Counted from the first letter of the stretch, positions 1 to 7,554 are shown. The stretch: DNA of 33,497 nucleotides from Candidatus Roizmanbacteria bacterium CG_4_9_14_0_2_um_filter_38_17 (GCA_002788855.1 PFSB01000003.1:1-33497), one strand, 5' to 3'. Notes: generated by a model from the sequence alone, not told the origin. A program made the numbers and translations.

Positions 1-1
1 A

Positions 2-877
2 AGCTCTCCTATTTTATTTTTGGACGAAATTCATCGCTTCAATAAAGCTCAACAAGATTTTTTGCTTCCCTTTGTTGAAGATGGTACGATTATATTTATT
101 GGAGCAACGACCGAGAACCCTTCCTTTGAAATAATTTCCCCCCTTCTTTCACGTTGCCAAGTTTTTGTACTTAAGGAGCATACAGATGCCGATGTGGCAA
201 AGATTGTTCAAAGAGGCTTAAAGGAATTGAGACTAAAAACTAAGCCGTCAAAATCTGCCCTTGATCTCTTGGGTTCGTTTGCTAATGGTGATGGCAGGCA
301 AGCCTTAAATCTGCTTGAGACAACTGTAAAGCTATATGGAAAAGTTACAATTAATTCACTTAAAGAATCATTACAATCCAAGCATCTTCGCTACGATAAA
401 AAAGCAGAAGAACACTACAACACTATAAGTGCCTTCATAAAATCGATGCGGGCCTCTGATCCAAATGCTGCTCTCTATTATTTAGCTCGTATGGTGGATA
501 GTGGAGAGGATCCACAATTTATAGCGCGTCGCATGGTGATATTTGCCAGTGAGGACGTGGGAATGGCCCAGCCCACCGCGCTGGTGGTAGCAAATGAGGT
601 GTTTAGATCGGTGGAGATAATTGGATATCCTGAGTGTGCGATAAATCTTGCGCATGGAGTGGTTTATCTGGCAACGGCCAAGAAAGATCGAGGGGCTTAT
701 GATGGGTTAAGAAGCGCACAGGAGGATGTAAAAAAATATGGAAATTTACCTATTCCAATGAGTCTAAGAAATGCTCCGACTAAGCTGATGAAGAATTTAG
801 GGTATGGCAAAGGTTACCAAAAATATTCCAAAGAGAGTTTATTGCCAGATAAGCTAAAAGGGGAAAAATACGTTTAG
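2..877 (+). CDS. rarA: Replication-associated recombination protein A (RarA/MgsA), 5' end outside window
   Basis: AAA+ ATPase of the RarA/MgsA/WRNIP1 family, which acts at stalled or collapsed replication forks. The reading frame is open from base 2. It begins in the Walker B strand (ILFLDEIHRF), so the Walker A part lies upstream of the window; the TTG at base 20 is the Leu of this motif and not a start. Visible after it are sensor 1 (GATTENPSF), the arginine finger region (SPLLSRC), sensor 2 (NGDGRQALNLLE) and the family-specific C-terminal tetramerisation domain with SGEDPQFIARRMVIFASEDVG, GAYDGLRSAQEDV and LRNAPTKLMKNLGYGKGY. The C-terminus looks complete. Identification is secure; only the 5' end is missing. 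Confidence 0.96.
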   Translation, partial: SSPILFLDEIHRFNKAQQDFLLPFVEDGTIIFIGATTENPSFEIISPLLSRCQVFVLKEHTDADVAKIVQRGLKELRLKTKPSKSALDLLGSFANGDGRQALNLLETTVKLYGKVTINSLKESLQSKHLRYDKKAEEHYNTISAFIKSMRASDPNAALYYLARMVDSGEDPQFIARRMVIFASEDVGMAQPTALVVANEVFRSVEIIGYPECAINLAHGVVYLATAKKDRGAYDGLRSAQEDVKKYGNLPIPMSLRNAPTKLMKNLGYGKGYQKYSKESLLPDKLKGEKYV

Positions 878-910
878 AATTGGTTTTGTATGATTATTTT
901 ACTATAAGGT

Positions 911-918
911 GATATAAT
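911..918 (+). promoter_or_regulatory. Extended -10 promoter of the gene at 928
   Basis: TATAAT at 913-918 is preceded by TG one base upstream (extended -10), and the start codon follows after 9 nt. The transcript should start at or within a base or two of the ATG. Confidence 0.6.
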
Positions 919-927
919 AATCGTACA

Positions 928-1188
928 ATGGCAAATCGAAAAGATGTTTACAGAGGTTGTAGAGAAACTGCTTATAAAGCTGTTGGTGCTTGTTTGGTGG
1001 CGGGAGGAACTATTTGGGCATTAAATGAAGGTCTTGATTACTTAAGGGATGCATATGGTAATCAACCACCATCACTTTCAGTTCCCAATGTAATAGAAAA
1101 TGCTGCGCTTACGCCTGGAGCTGTACATGCTACTCAGGCTGAAGCTACGAGAGCTGCAGAACTTGGCACACCAACACCAGATCGTTAG
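928..1188 (+). CDS. Small single-TM hypothetical protein
   Basis: Eighty-six residues that I do not recognise. A moderately hydrophobic Ala/Gly/Val segment at about residues 15-33 could be a membrane anchor or signal; the rest is polar and Ala/Thr/Pro-rich and ends in TPTPDR. The start is supported by TATAAT 9 nt upstream. It converges on the TrmH gene, with a shared terminator hairpin between them. Confidence 0.6.
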   Translation: MANRKDVYRGCRETAYKAVGACLVAGGTIWALNEGLDYLRDAYGNQPPSLSVPNVIENAALTPGAVHATQAEATRAAELGTPTPDR

Positions 1189-1206
1189 CATAACTAAATA
1201 ACATAT

Positions 1207-1222
1207 AAAGGCTTCGCCTTTT
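1207..1222. terminator. Bidirectional terminator hairpin
   Basis: AAAGGC-TTC-GCCTTTT forms a 6-bp stem with a T tail on the plus strand and an A run before the stem (a T run on the minus strand). It sits between two convergent stop codons. It is a short relative of the AAGGC hairpins elsewhere in the window. Confidence 0.65.
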
Positions 1223-1229
1223 AATGTTC

Positions 1230-1772
1230 CTATTTGCGCTCCAAACTCCTATAACACACTATAGCTAAAGATATGAGGACATTCAGGGATTTGTTGACTC
1301 CGTGCATAGGTATTTCAACTATCTGATCTGCTAACTTTAATCCTTCAGAGCCCACTCCCCTAGTTTCGTGACCGACTATTAGAGCCAAGGGTTCCTTCAA
1401 GTCCACTTCTGTATAAGGGGTGCTTTTTTTGTCTTGCTCTATGGCAACTATTTTTGTTTTAGGATTTATTTTATGAATTTCCAATACAGCTTGTTTAATA
1501 GTCTTATGATGGGACCAGGCTACCCAGCGGTGAGTACCCACACTAGCTTTGTGAATTTTATGCCCTACCTTAACATCATCCGGCGTATCGGTACTACCGA
1601 TCAGATACATATGTCTACAGCCAACCGCATCAGCCAACCGAAACATACTGCCGGTATTAAAGGTGTCAAGAACATTATCTACAATAATAAATAGATCACG
1701 CCTCGGTATAGATTCAACTTCTTTTTGTGTAGGAATTTTATCTCTGAGCACTTTGGCGTCTAACCTTAACAT
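1230..1772 (-). CDS. TrmH/SpoU family RNA 2'-O-methyltransferase
   Basis: SPOUT-superfamily methyltransferase, 180 residues, predicted to 2'-O-methylate tRNA or rRNA using S-adenosylmethionine. The three family motifs are present: motif 1 around residues 32-51 (DNVLDTFNTGSMFRLADAVG, with the conserved Arg), motif 2 at 131-141 (LIVGHETRGVG) and motif 3 at 153-174 (EIPMHGVNKSLNVLISLAIVCY), which together form the knotted cofactor site. There is no extra N-terminal substrate-binding domain, so the exact RNA target cannot be named. The start is set by TATAAT at 1780-1785 (minus strand), 7 nt before the ATG. Confidence 0.9.
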   Translation of the reverse strand: MLRLDAKVLRDKIPTQKEVESIPRRDLFIIVDNVLDTFNTGSMFRLADAVGCRHMYLIGSTDTPDDVKVGHKIHKASVGTHRWVAWSHHKTIKQAVLEIHKINPKTKIVAIEQDKKSTPYTEVDLKEPLALIVGHETRGVGSEGLKLADQIVEIPMHGVNKSLNVLISLAIVCYRSLERK

Positions 1773-1787
1773 AACCTATATTATAGC

Positions 1788-2081
1788 TTAGAAAGCGGTA
1801 AACCCTTCAGGAGTTCCCTCCAGATTGGCCGGAGGAGTTGCAATATCATCAGGGATAACTATATCAAAATTGTAAGGCTCCGCTGTTGGTTTTGGAGCTT
1901 GGGAAGCAGACATAGCTGGTTTTTCGTCTCCAATCGGTGGCTTAGTATCCTTAAAATCACTACCTCCCCGAAAAATTAGAAATATCAAGCCAAGAGTACT
2001 TGCAAAAAGGGCAGAAATAATGATAATCAAAAACGCGGAGTTTGTTGTCTCAGGACCTTCGGGTTGTTGATGAGTTGCCAT
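1788..2081 (-). CDS. Small single-TM hypothetical protein with Pro-rich tail
   Basis: Not recognised. I start it at MATHQQPEG (97 residues) because a minus-strand TATAAT at 2091-2096 lies 9 nt upstream of that ATG; an in-frame ATG 21 nt further out would lie upstream of that -10 box. A strong TM helix occupies about residues 17-37 (AFLIIIISALFASTLGLIFLIF), followed by a polar, proline-rich tail, probably outside the cell. It precedes the TrmH gene, which has its own -10 box in the gap. Confidence 0.6.
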   Translation of the reverse strand: MATHQQPEGPETTNSAFLIIIISALFASTLGLIFLIFRGGSDFKDTKPPIGDEKPAMSASQAPKPTAEPYNFDIVIPDDIATPPANLEGTPEGFTAF

Positions 2082-2101
2082 ATAATGTATATTATATACC
2101 A
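2079..2101. promoter_or_regulatory. Overlapping divergent promoters
   Basis: TATAAT at 2081-2086 (plus strand) and ATTATA at 2091-2096 (TATAAT on the minus strand) are separated by 4 nt and form a near-palindrome between two divergent start codons. The minus box is 9 nt from its ATG and the plus box 14 nt from the ATG at 2101; an alternative plus box, TATATT at 2088-2093, is 7 nt from that ATG. Confidence 0.55.
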
Positions 2102-2817
2102 TGCTTGAAAATATTTTGGCTCTTCTTATCGCTTTGATATCATTACTTTCTCCTCTCTCGTATAGCTCTCCAGCGGCCGCCCCCTCAATTGAATTTTCAG
2201 GAGATTTAGTAGAACTTAATTCATACCGTATTTACCTTACACCAGTTAAAGAAAGTGATGTATTACTAATTCCTAACTATTCCCAAAAAATGTCATCAGC
2301 TTTACTTATTAAAGATAATAACTGCAAAAAGGCAGTAAATGGCGGTTTTTATGATACGGATAATAGCCCACTAGGATTGTTAGTAGTAAACAGTAAACAG
2401 TTAGCAGATAGTAGTAACTCAAAATTATTTAATGGCTATGTCTGGTCTGAGAGAAACGGCCTTAACATAAGCTCTATTAAAAACTCAGTTTTTAATAAGG
2501 CTGATTTTGCCTTCCAAACAGGTCCCTACATGCAAAAAGATCTGCCAACAAAATTTGATAATACCAAATATGCACGGCGCATGTTGCTAACTAAAAGCGC
2601 TGATGAGACCGTGTATATGCTTGCAATTGTTGGTAAGGAAAATGATTTTGACGGGCCGACACTCGACCAGTTACACGAGCTTATATTTAAAGATTTGGGC
2701 AAATATAATTTTGTTTCGGCCATAAATTTGGATGGAGGATCAGCCTCTGCTTTTTATTTGGATGGGTTTATACTCCCCGAATTCTCCCCTGTTGGAGCTC
2801 TTATATGTATTAAGTAG
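2101..2817 (+). CDS. Exported phosphodiester glycosidase (NAGPA) domain protein
   Basis: Protein of 238 residues with an N-terminal hydrophobic segment (about 3-20) that should act as a signal peptide or anchor. The remainder matches the NAGPA-type phosphodiester glycosidase family seen in exopolysaccharide and sporulation-associated proteins: a conserved AVNGGFYDTDNSPLGLLV block at 78-95 and the diagnostic INLDGGSASAFYLDG block near 208-222. Family members cleave phosphodiester-linked sugars or related bonds at the cell surface. The substrate here is unknown, and a role in envelope glycopolymer turnover is inference. It is divergent from the gene ending at 1788. Confidence 0.8.
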   Translation: MLENILALLIALISLLSPLSYSSPAAAPSIEFSGDLVELNSYRIYLTPVKESDVLLIPNYSQKMSSALLIKDNNCKKAVNGGFYDTDNSPLGLLVVNSKQLADSSNSKLFNGYVWSERNGLNISSIKNSVFNKADFAFQTGPYMQKDLPTKFDNTKYARRMLLTKSADETVYMLAIVGKENDFDGPTLDQLHELIFKDLGKYNFVSAINLDGGSASAFYLDGFILPEFSPVGALICIK

Positions 2818-2823
2818 TATAAT
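2818..2823 (+). promoter_or_regulatory. -10 box of the gene at 2833
   Basis: TATAAT directly follows the TAG stop (2815-2817) of the preceding gene and lies 9 nt before the ATG. Confidence 0.55.
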
Positions 2824-2832
2824 ATTTGCTGT

Positions 2833-3066
2833 ATGACAATGGGTGCAAAAATAAAACTGGTCCTTACAATAATAGTTCTTGCGTTACTGGGGGTTATTAT
2901 TGCGGTTAGTACTAGTCAGCGTGATTTAGTTAAGCCATACCCCAGGGAAGCTGATGTGCAGGTAATCTTTACCACGCCTTCAGAAAAAAAGGCGCAAGTG
3001 AAAGTAGTTGAGCCAACAGCAGAGCCAACTGAAAAATCTAAAGAAGCCTCCCCCTCAGCTACTTAA
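2833..3066 (+). CDS. Small single-TM hypothetical protein
   Basis: Seventy-seven residues, not recognised. One TM helix at about 6-26 (IKLVLTIIVLALLGVIIAVS), then a polar tail rich in Glu, Pro, Thr and Lys ending EASPSAT. It has the same anchor-plus-tail design as several neighbours. It converges on the next gene with only 8 bases between the stop codons and no room for a terminator. Confidence 0.6.
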   Translation: MTMGAKIKLVLTIIVLALLGVIIAVSTSQRDLVKPYPREADVQVIFTTPSEKKAQVKVVEPTAEPTEKSKEASPSAT

Positions 3067-3074
3067 GTAAATTA

Positions 3075-3617
3075 TTAATGAGAATTACCCTCTCCGCTAT
3101 CCGTGCAATAGCTTAATGGATAAGTCACACCCTCCACTGCTACTGTGATACTAATTCTGCATGCATTGATTTTATCCAGACCTAATTCCTTTACTAGCTG
3201 TTCTTCTGCAAGTTCTTTGTATCGTTTGTCTGATACAACTATTTCAAATAGTTCTTTATTTTTTGTGAACAAGATTGTATAGTTATCCGTTTTTTCGATA
3301 ACTGCATTCCCATTATTATCTACAGACTCAGAAGTATCATAAAAATTATTTACAGCAATTCCACTAAGAATAATGTCCCCATCCTCTGGAATGGGAGTAG
3401 GTGGTGATGTAGGGATTTCTTCATCAGGAATTACAGATATTTTTCCCAATTGATTGCCTGGATAAGGCGTAATTGTTGGTACAGATATAATTAATGGTTC
3501 CCCGTTTTCATTGGCTTTTTGATTCCTTGAAAGAAGCACGCTTAGCGTTGCAATCAAAAGGACCATGAAAAGAAATATACCCGTAGCTAAATATTTAAGT
3601 TTATTATCTTTTATCAT
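3075..3617 (-). CDS. Single-TM exported hypothetical protein
   Basis: Protein of 180 residues, not recognised. A TM helix lies at about 9-29 (YLATGIFLFMVLLIATLSVLL), followed by a Pro-rich linker (TPYPG, PTSPPTPIPEDGD) and a C-terminal globular part of about 100 residues with two Cys that could pair outside the cell (INACRISI and LSYCTDS). It follows the amidase gene by 19 nt on the same strand. No good -10 box precedes it, so it may be co-transcribed with the amidase gene. Confidence 0.6.
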   Translation of the reverse strand: MIKDNKLKYLATGIFLFMVLLIATLSVLLSRNQKANENGEPLIISVPTITPYPGNQLGKISVIPDEEIPTSPPTPIPEDGDIILSGIAVNNFYDTSESVDNNGNAVIEKTDNYTILFTKNKELFEIVVSDKRYKELAEEQLVKELGLDKINACRISITVAVEGVTYPLSYCTDSGEGNSH

Positions 3618-3636
3618 TAATATTCATTTACACAAA

Positions 3637-4881
3637 TTAACATTCATTCATTACTCTTTCTTTAAACATTTTTAAATAATTAATTCCCGGATCACTTTTT
3701 CCCTCCTGGAGCTGATAGTGTCCATAAACCTCCGTCTTAGAAATATTATAACGCTTAATTAAATCACAAGTAACCCTGATAGCCTCGTTCGTCTCGGCTT
3801 CAAGTTTTTTAAACTGTAAAGAGCCAGGATTTTCTAAAGTTCGATCAAACCAAGCTCCTGAAATCTCTAGATTAAAAGATCCAATATTATTATCTCCCCC
3901 CGCACACCAACCCATCTGAACTGTATTTGGATTTGAATAAAGGTCTAGCATTTGTATGGTTTCATTTTCATCAATCGCAAACTGACACGACCTTCTGGAC
4001 TCAATTGGATTCCCATTTCTGTCCGTATCCCCTCTGTGCTTTAGTAAGTTCAGTTCGTTATACGTATCTTGAGCAGTAGACCAACCTCCTGACCAATGTA
4101 CAACAATTACTCTTGGAGTCGAACATCTAAATTGATGTTCTAGATGCAAGTATCTGCTCTTATCTATAAATATCCTTTCGGAAGAAGGTGGGCATCCTTC
4201 TATCTGATATGCTTCTGTACTGAGGGTTATAATCGGTGAAGGATTGATACCATCTGGTATGGTATCATCTCCCCCATCTTCTCCAGGGCTGTAGGCAATA
4301 TCATTACATAGCTCATATGGTAAGCCTAGGCCTCCTGGGCCTGAGCAATCTGCAATATCCTTATGAGATTCTAAAGCTCCTTTTCCACTACTGCCTGACA
4401 ATAGCTCATTCGGGAAATAGCCTCTAAGGCCACCCGTATTGCTCTGGGTCCCAAGAAGATTATTTATAATACTTAATGGATTGGAAGCTTGCGAATACAC
4501 ACGTGTCCCCTGGTTTTGAGTGGTAGCATCCTTCACCTGGTCATGCAAAGCATATGGTAAATTATTTTTTTGTACGTGCTTACCCGACTCTCCCCAGCGA
4601 CAAAATATTCCAATCGTACCACATATTCCACTAAACGCTTTATCTATAAAGCTTTCTTCCTTTGAAATAATTGGCCCACAGCCTCCCTCTTTGTTTCGCA
4701 ACTCTTCGGGGCAGGATAAAGCGTCTGCACACTCTGTATCACCCGTTGCCTGGCGCTCACTTTTAATACCAACAATACCACTACACCGGTCTGTGCCTGG
4801 GTTGTATTCCTGAGCTAAGATTAGACTTGGATAGACAAAGATAGTGATTAAAAAAATAAAGATAAGGAGCTTCTTACTCAT
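3637..4881 (-). CDS. Exported N-acetylmuramoyl-L-alanine amidase (Amidase_2/PGRP fold)
   Basis: Protein of 414 residues predicted to cut the amide bond between muramic acid and the stem peptide of peptidoglycan. A signal peptide spans about 1-23 (hydrophobic LLIFIFLITIFVYPSLILA, then QEY). Residues 25-230 are Cys/Gly-rich and unassigned. The C-terminal catalytic part (about 255-410) has the family signatures: zinc ligand His262 in VIVVHWSGG, the central NIGSFNLEISG strand, and GHYQLQEGKSDPG with His388, Lys395 and Asp397 matching the usual GH...K.DPG. TATACT at 4889-4894 lies 7 nt upstream of the start. Likely used in wall remodelling. Confidence 0.85.
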   Translation of the reverse strand: MSKKLLIFIFLITIFVYPSLILAQEYNPGTDRCSGIVGIKSERQATGDTECADALSCPEELRNKEGGCGPIISKEESFIDKAFSGICGTIGIFCRWGESGKHVQKNNLPYALHDQVKDATTQNQGTRVYSQASNPLSIINNLLGTQSNTGGLRGYFPNELLSGSSGKGALESHKDIADCSGPGGLGLPYELCNDIAYSPGEDGGDDTIPDGINPSPIITLSTEAYQIEGCPPSSERIFIDKSRYLHLEHQFRCSTPRVIVVHWSGGWSTAQDTYNELNLLKHRGDTDRNGNPIESRRSCQFAIDENETIQMLDLYSNPNTVQMGWCAGGDNNIGSFNLEISGAWFDRTLENPGSLQFKKLEAETNEAIRVTCDLIKRYNISKTEVYGHYQLQEGKSDPGINYLKMFKERVMNEC

Positions 4882-4886
4882 GGTCT

Positions 4887-5837
4887 TTAGTATAGCAAGA
4901 TTCTTACCACCTCCACAAATCCAAAAACAGCCAAGATGATAAAGGCAACTGTGCCAACGTAGGCTATAAATGAGTTTCGAACAAAGGAAATAGTGTGGCG
5001 AGGAGAAACAAACAAAGCTATATTAAGCAAAGCGTGAGCACCAAATATTCCAACAGCAAATCCGTAGATAGTAACTAAACTAAAGGCAGGCACATATCCA
5101 GCAAAGTCATCAGCCCCCAACAGAATAGGAATAGTGAGCGAAAACATTAATAATTTACCCCAGGAAACTGCTAACTTCTCCCCTGTCTCCTCATCTTCAA
5201 GCCCCCTAAACACCTCCCCTAGTCCAGGTAAAACGCGCCGTAAAAGAGGGCCTTGGATTTTATTAATGAAGCTTAGTGGTTTTTCAACTAGATTATATAA
5301 AAACCCTAAAATTGAGGCCTCTTCTTGCCAATGGTTAAAATGCTCCAGTCCCACGAATGCCAGTTCAAGTAAAACTAATGAAGAAAACGCAATCATAAAA
5401 GCTAGAAGAAAATTTATTTGAGCTACGAACAACCAAAGCAAGAGTATTGCTATGGTACCAAGAGCATTTCCAAGGGCTGTTCCAAGCTCAATTGCAATGC
5501 GATTCTTCCAGCCTGGGTATAGATGCATTAAGCGGCCAATAAAAATTCCAAAATCTACTGAAGTCTTAAAATAAATAAGCGCTCCAAAGACAATAGATGA
5601 AATATGCAGCGATAAATCCAGATTAAATCCGTGAACGCTATTTACCCAAGTTAACAGGTCGTGCAAACCAAGGGAAAGCAAAATAAATAATATTACAGCG
5701 AGTGTTATGGGAACCACCTGCCTTAAAAAAATATTATTAGTGATTTGTTCATTGTGAACTGCTTCCTCTTTCCTATTTAAGTGTGCACTTCTAGTATATC
5801 CAGATGAATACGAAGGCGCCTGATTATCTAAGTCCAT
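4887..5837 (-). CDS. Polytopic membrane protein, function unknown
   Basis: Protein of 316 residues with a polar N-terminus (about 1-38) and about seven hydrophobic helices, for example PITLAVILFILLSLGLHDLL, TIAILLLWLFVAQINFLLAF and FIAYVGTVAFIILAVFGFVEVV. The stretch ILLGADDFAGYVP lies next to a helix, the way acidic residues do in TerC-like or cation-transport families, but the similarity is too weak for a family call. The start is supported by TATGAT at 5844-5849, 6 nt upstream. It is divergent from the coiled-coil gene at 5903. Confidence 0.7.
   Translation of the reverse strand: MDLDNQAPSYSSGYTRSAHLNRKEEAVHNEQITNNIFLRQVVPITLAVILFILLSLGLHDLLTWVNSVHGFNLDLSLHISSIVFGALIYFKTSVDFGIFIGRLMHLYPGWKNRIAIELGTALGNALGTIAILLLWLFVAQINFLLAFMIAFSSLVLLELAFVGLEHFNHWQEEASILGFLYNLVEKPLSFINKIQGPLLRRVLPGLGEVFRGLEDEETGEKLAVSWGKLLMFSLTIPILLGADDFAGYVPAFSLVTIYGFAVGIFGAHALLNIALFVSPRHTISFVRNSFIAYVGTVAFIILAVFGFVEVVRILLY
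4889..4894 (-). promoter_or_regulatory. -10 box of the amidase gene
   Basis: Minus-strand TATACT overlaps the last codons and the TAA stop of the upstream membrane-protein gene and lies 7 nt before the amidase ATG. Confidence 0.5.
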
Positions 5838-5843
5838 ATGTAT

Positions 5844-5849
5844 ATCATA
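5844..5849 (-). promoter_or_regulatory. -10 box of the membrane-protein gene
   Basis: Minus-strand TATGAT, 6 nt before the ATG at 5837; no convincing -35 seen. Confidence 0.45.
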
Positions 5850-5866
5850 ATCTATTTTTCAGTGCC

Positions 5867-5896
5867 TTGACATATCTTTCATAAATTTAGTATTAT
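5867..5896 (+). promoter_or_regulatory. Sigma70-type promoter, copy 1 of a duplicated promoter
   Basis: TTGACA at 5867-5872, an 18-nt spacer and TATTAT at 5891-5896, then 6 nt to the ATG. The 32 nt at 5865-5896 match 7115-7146 with a single mismatch. Confidence 0.75.
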
Positions 5897-5902
5897 CCGA
5901 TT

Positions 5903-6313
5903 ATGACAAAAGCATCAACCAAGAAAAGTAACAAAGTTCTTACAGAAGCCCGTGTAAGAAAAATTGTTAAAGAGGAAATACAGCATCTGGCTACTAAGGA
6001 TGATATCAAGAATATGGCTACTAAGGATGATATCAAGAATATGGCTACTAAGGATGATATCAAGAATATGGCTACTAAGGATGATATTCGACGACTAGAT
6101 AATAAAATCTGGATGACTGAGCAAAACTTTGACCAGAAGCTTGATGATAAGTTTCGCCATTACATGGATATGATATTAAGAAGTCAAGATAAAGTAGTCA
6201 AAGAGCTCGCGGATATGCGCGATGAATTTGACACAATGGTTGGCTACAGAGATCAACTTGAAGATCATGAGACTAGAATAGAATCCCTTGAAAGTCGAGT
6301 CTTAATCCAGTAA
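5903..6313 (+). CDS. Coiled-coil protein with 9-residue tandem repeats (paralog 1 of 3)
   Basis: Protein of 136 residues, highly charged and predicted to be mostly coiled coil. It opens with a basic segment followed by LTEARVRKIVKEEIQHL, which the second paralog shares. A perfect tandem repeat ATKDDIKNM (three full copies and a partial one, about residues 30-62) follows, and the protein ends with EDHETRIESLESRVLIQ. Proteins of this style are common and unannotated in CPR genomes; no enzymatic motif is visible. It is followed by the AbrB/PIN pair and two further paralogs that keep the same C-terminal ending. Confidence 0.7.
   Translation: MTKASTKKSNKVLTEARVRKIVKEEIQHLATKDDIKNMATKDDIKNMATKDDIKNMATKDDIRRLDNKIWMTEQNFDQKLDDKFRHYMDMILRSQDKVVKELADMRDEFDTMVGYRDQLEDHETRIESLESRVLIQ
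5991..6087 (+). repeat. 27-nt in-frame tandem repeat, about 3.6 copies
   Basis: Three identical 27-nt units (5991-6017, 6018-6044, 6045-6071) and a partial fourth (6072-6087). They encode repeated ATKDDIKNM. Perfect identity points to recent slippage or expansion. Confidence 0.95.
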
Positions 6314-6360
6314 TCCCCTACTTATAAAGACCCGATCTTTATATACAAATGTAATACTGA

Positions 6361-6389
6361 TTGACAAAAGTAATACATTGTATTATAAT
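6361..6389 (+). promoter_or_regulatory. Consensus promoter and likely operator of the AbrB/PIN module
   Basis: TTGACA (6361-6366), a 17-nt spacer and TATAAT (6384-6389) match the sigma70 consensus exactly, with the start codon 8 nt later. GTAATAC occurs at 6351-6357 and 6370-6376, and the second copy pairs with GTATTAT at 6380-6386 as an inverted repeat around ATT overlapping the -10. This is a plausible site for autorepression by the antitoxin. Confidence 0.8.
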
Positions 6390-6397
6390 CGTTACAT

Positions 6398-6652
6398 ATG
6401 CAATTAAGCACAATAACACAAAAAGGTCAGGTTACAATTCCTATTCAAATCAGAAAGTTTTTACAAGTAACAGCAGATAGCCAAGTGGTGTTTATTAAGG
6501 TGGCTAACAAAGTAGAGCTTCACAAAGCCGTAGATATTGTTCAGCTTAAAGGTTCCATAGATACGACTAAAAAGTATTCAGATAAAGAGGCGGATAAGTC
6601 GGTTGCAGATTATCTGTCAAAAGATCATGCAGACAAAATCAAAACTTCTTGA
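6398..6652 (+). CDS. AbrB/MazE-type antitoxin (SpoVT-AbrB domain)
   Basis: Protein of 84 residues. The N-terminal half is a swapped-hairpin AbrB DNA-binding domain with the typical TITQKGQVTIPIQIRKFLQV pattern (residues 5-24), then a strand VVFIKVANKVEL. The C-terminal tail (KYSDKEADKSVADYLSKDH) should wrap the toxin. It overlaps the PIN gene by 26 nt, so the two are translationally coupled. In this family the antitoxin blocks the toxin and represses the shared promoter; the inverted repeat over the -10 box fits that. Confidence 0.88.
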   Translation: MQLSTITQKGQVTIPIQIRKFLQVTADSQVVFIKVANKVELHKAVDIVQLKGSIDTTKKYSDKEADKSVADYLSKDHADKIKTS

Positions 6653-7028
6653 TGCAAATATAATTCTTCGCCTGTTGACGGAAGATAGCTCAAAACAAGC
6701 TGAGGCGGTTGCCAGTTTGATTAGAGATGCTCGTCCAAATGAACTAGAATTACCCGATGTTGTTTTGGCAGAAATCGTCTGGGTATTGCAGTCATATTAC
6801 AGCCTTAAAAAACCTGCAATAATTACTAGTCTTCGGGCTCTTATTGAAACAAAGGGCATTAAATTAAATCGTGAACTGCTTGGGCTTATAATTTCTATAT
6901 ACCAAGATAATAATATTTCTTATATTGACGCTTACCTTGCCGCCAGATCAAAGCTGGAGAATAAACTTTTATATACATTTGATCAGCGCCTAGAGCAAAT
7001 TACAGGCTCCAAAGGCAAAACACCATAA
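6627..7028 (+). CDS. PIN-domain toxin (VapC-like endoribonuclease)
   Basis: The start at 6627 (MQTKSKLLDANIILRLL, 133 residues) puts the conserved N-terminal Asp at the usual position; an in-frame ATG at 6603 would add eight residues with no counterpart in the family. The acidic PIN residues are visible: Asp in LLDANIILR, Glu in LAEIVWVLQ, Asp in YIDAYLAARS and Asp in YTFDQRL. These coordinate Mg2+ for single-strand RNA cleavage. It overlaps the antitoxin gene by 26 nt and is followed by a 37-nt hairpin terminator. Confidence 0.88.
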   Translation: MQTKSKLLDANIILRLLTEDSSKQAEAVASLIRDARPNELELPDVVLAEIVWVLQSYYSLKKPAIITSLRALIETKGIKLNRELLGLIISIYQDNNISYIDAYLAARSKLENKLLYTFDQRLEQITGSKGKTP

Positions 7029-7036
7029 GTAAGTAC

Positions 7037-7074
7037 AAGACTAAGCCTTCCATTTCATGAAGGGCTTAGTCTTT
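7037..7074. terminator. 37-nt hairpin (family A) after the PIN gene
   Basis: AAGACTAAGCCTTC pairs with GAAGGGCTTAGTCTT (one bulged G) around a CATTTCAT loop and is followed by TTTT. It is one of four 37-nt hairpins of common design in this window. Confidence 0.75.
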
Positions 7075-7116
7075 TACGATAAAATCCCACGACTGCCCCG
7101 GATATAAATAAAATCC

Positions 7117-7146
7117 TTGACACATCTTTCATAAATTTAGTATTAT
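7117..7146 (+). promoter_or_regulatory. Sigma70-type promoter, copy 2 of a duplicated promoter
   Basis: TTGACA at 7117-7122 and TATTAT at 7141-7146 with an 18-nt spacer, 6 nt before the ATG. Nearly identical to the promoter at 5867-5896. Confidence 0.75.
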
Positions 7147-7152
7147 TTAGTT

Positions 7153-7539
7153 ATGATAAAAACACTTACAGAGGCTCGGGTGAGAAAAATTGTTAGAGAA
7201 GAAACAAGTCATCTAGTCACGAAAGAAGATGCTAAACAGTTTTTAACTAAGGAAGATGGAGAGAAATTTGCTACAAAAAAAGATTTAATTGGTTTAGCTC
7301 GAGGAACAGAGCTTGATGAGTTAAAAATTGAATTTAAAGATAACCTTGCTAAGTGGAAAGACGAATTATTTACTAAAATTGATGCCGTGTTAGGAAGGTT
7401 TGATAAAGCGGAGACCGAGAGAATTATTCTGCAGGAGCGCGAGCGATCAAACAGCAAGAAAAATGGCCACCTCAAAGCTCAGGTTCATGATCATGAGAAT
7501 AGAATTGAAATCTTCGAAAAACAGGTGTTAATCCAGTAA
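7153..7539 (+). CDS. Coiled-coil protein (paralog 2 of 3)
   Basis: Protein of 128 residues, charged and helical. It shares the N-terminal LTEARVRKIVREE block and the C-terminal HENRIEIFEKQVLIQ block with the gene at 5903, and the middle has TKEDAKQFLTKEDGEKFATKKD, a degenerate form of that gene's repeats. Conserved ends with a divergent middle, together with the duplicated promoter, indicate a tandem duplication. Molecular role unknown. Confidence 0.7.
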   Translation: MIKTLTEARVRKIVREETSHLVTKEDAKQFLTKEDGEKFATKKDLIGLARGTELDELKIEFKDNLAKWKDELFTKIDAVLGRFDKAETERIILQERERSNSKKNGHLKAQVHDHENRIEIFEKQVLIQ

Positions 7540-7554
7540 CCAATAAGCGAGTAT

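Noticed and set aside
4887-5837. TerC-like or cadmium/LysE-type transporter call for the polytopic protein
   Set aside because: Only one short acidic stretch is suggestive; helix count and motifs do not match well enough.
5991-6087. 27-nt direct repeats as a CRISPR array
   Set aside because: The units are contiguous with no spacers and in frame in a coding gene; no cas gene is nearby.
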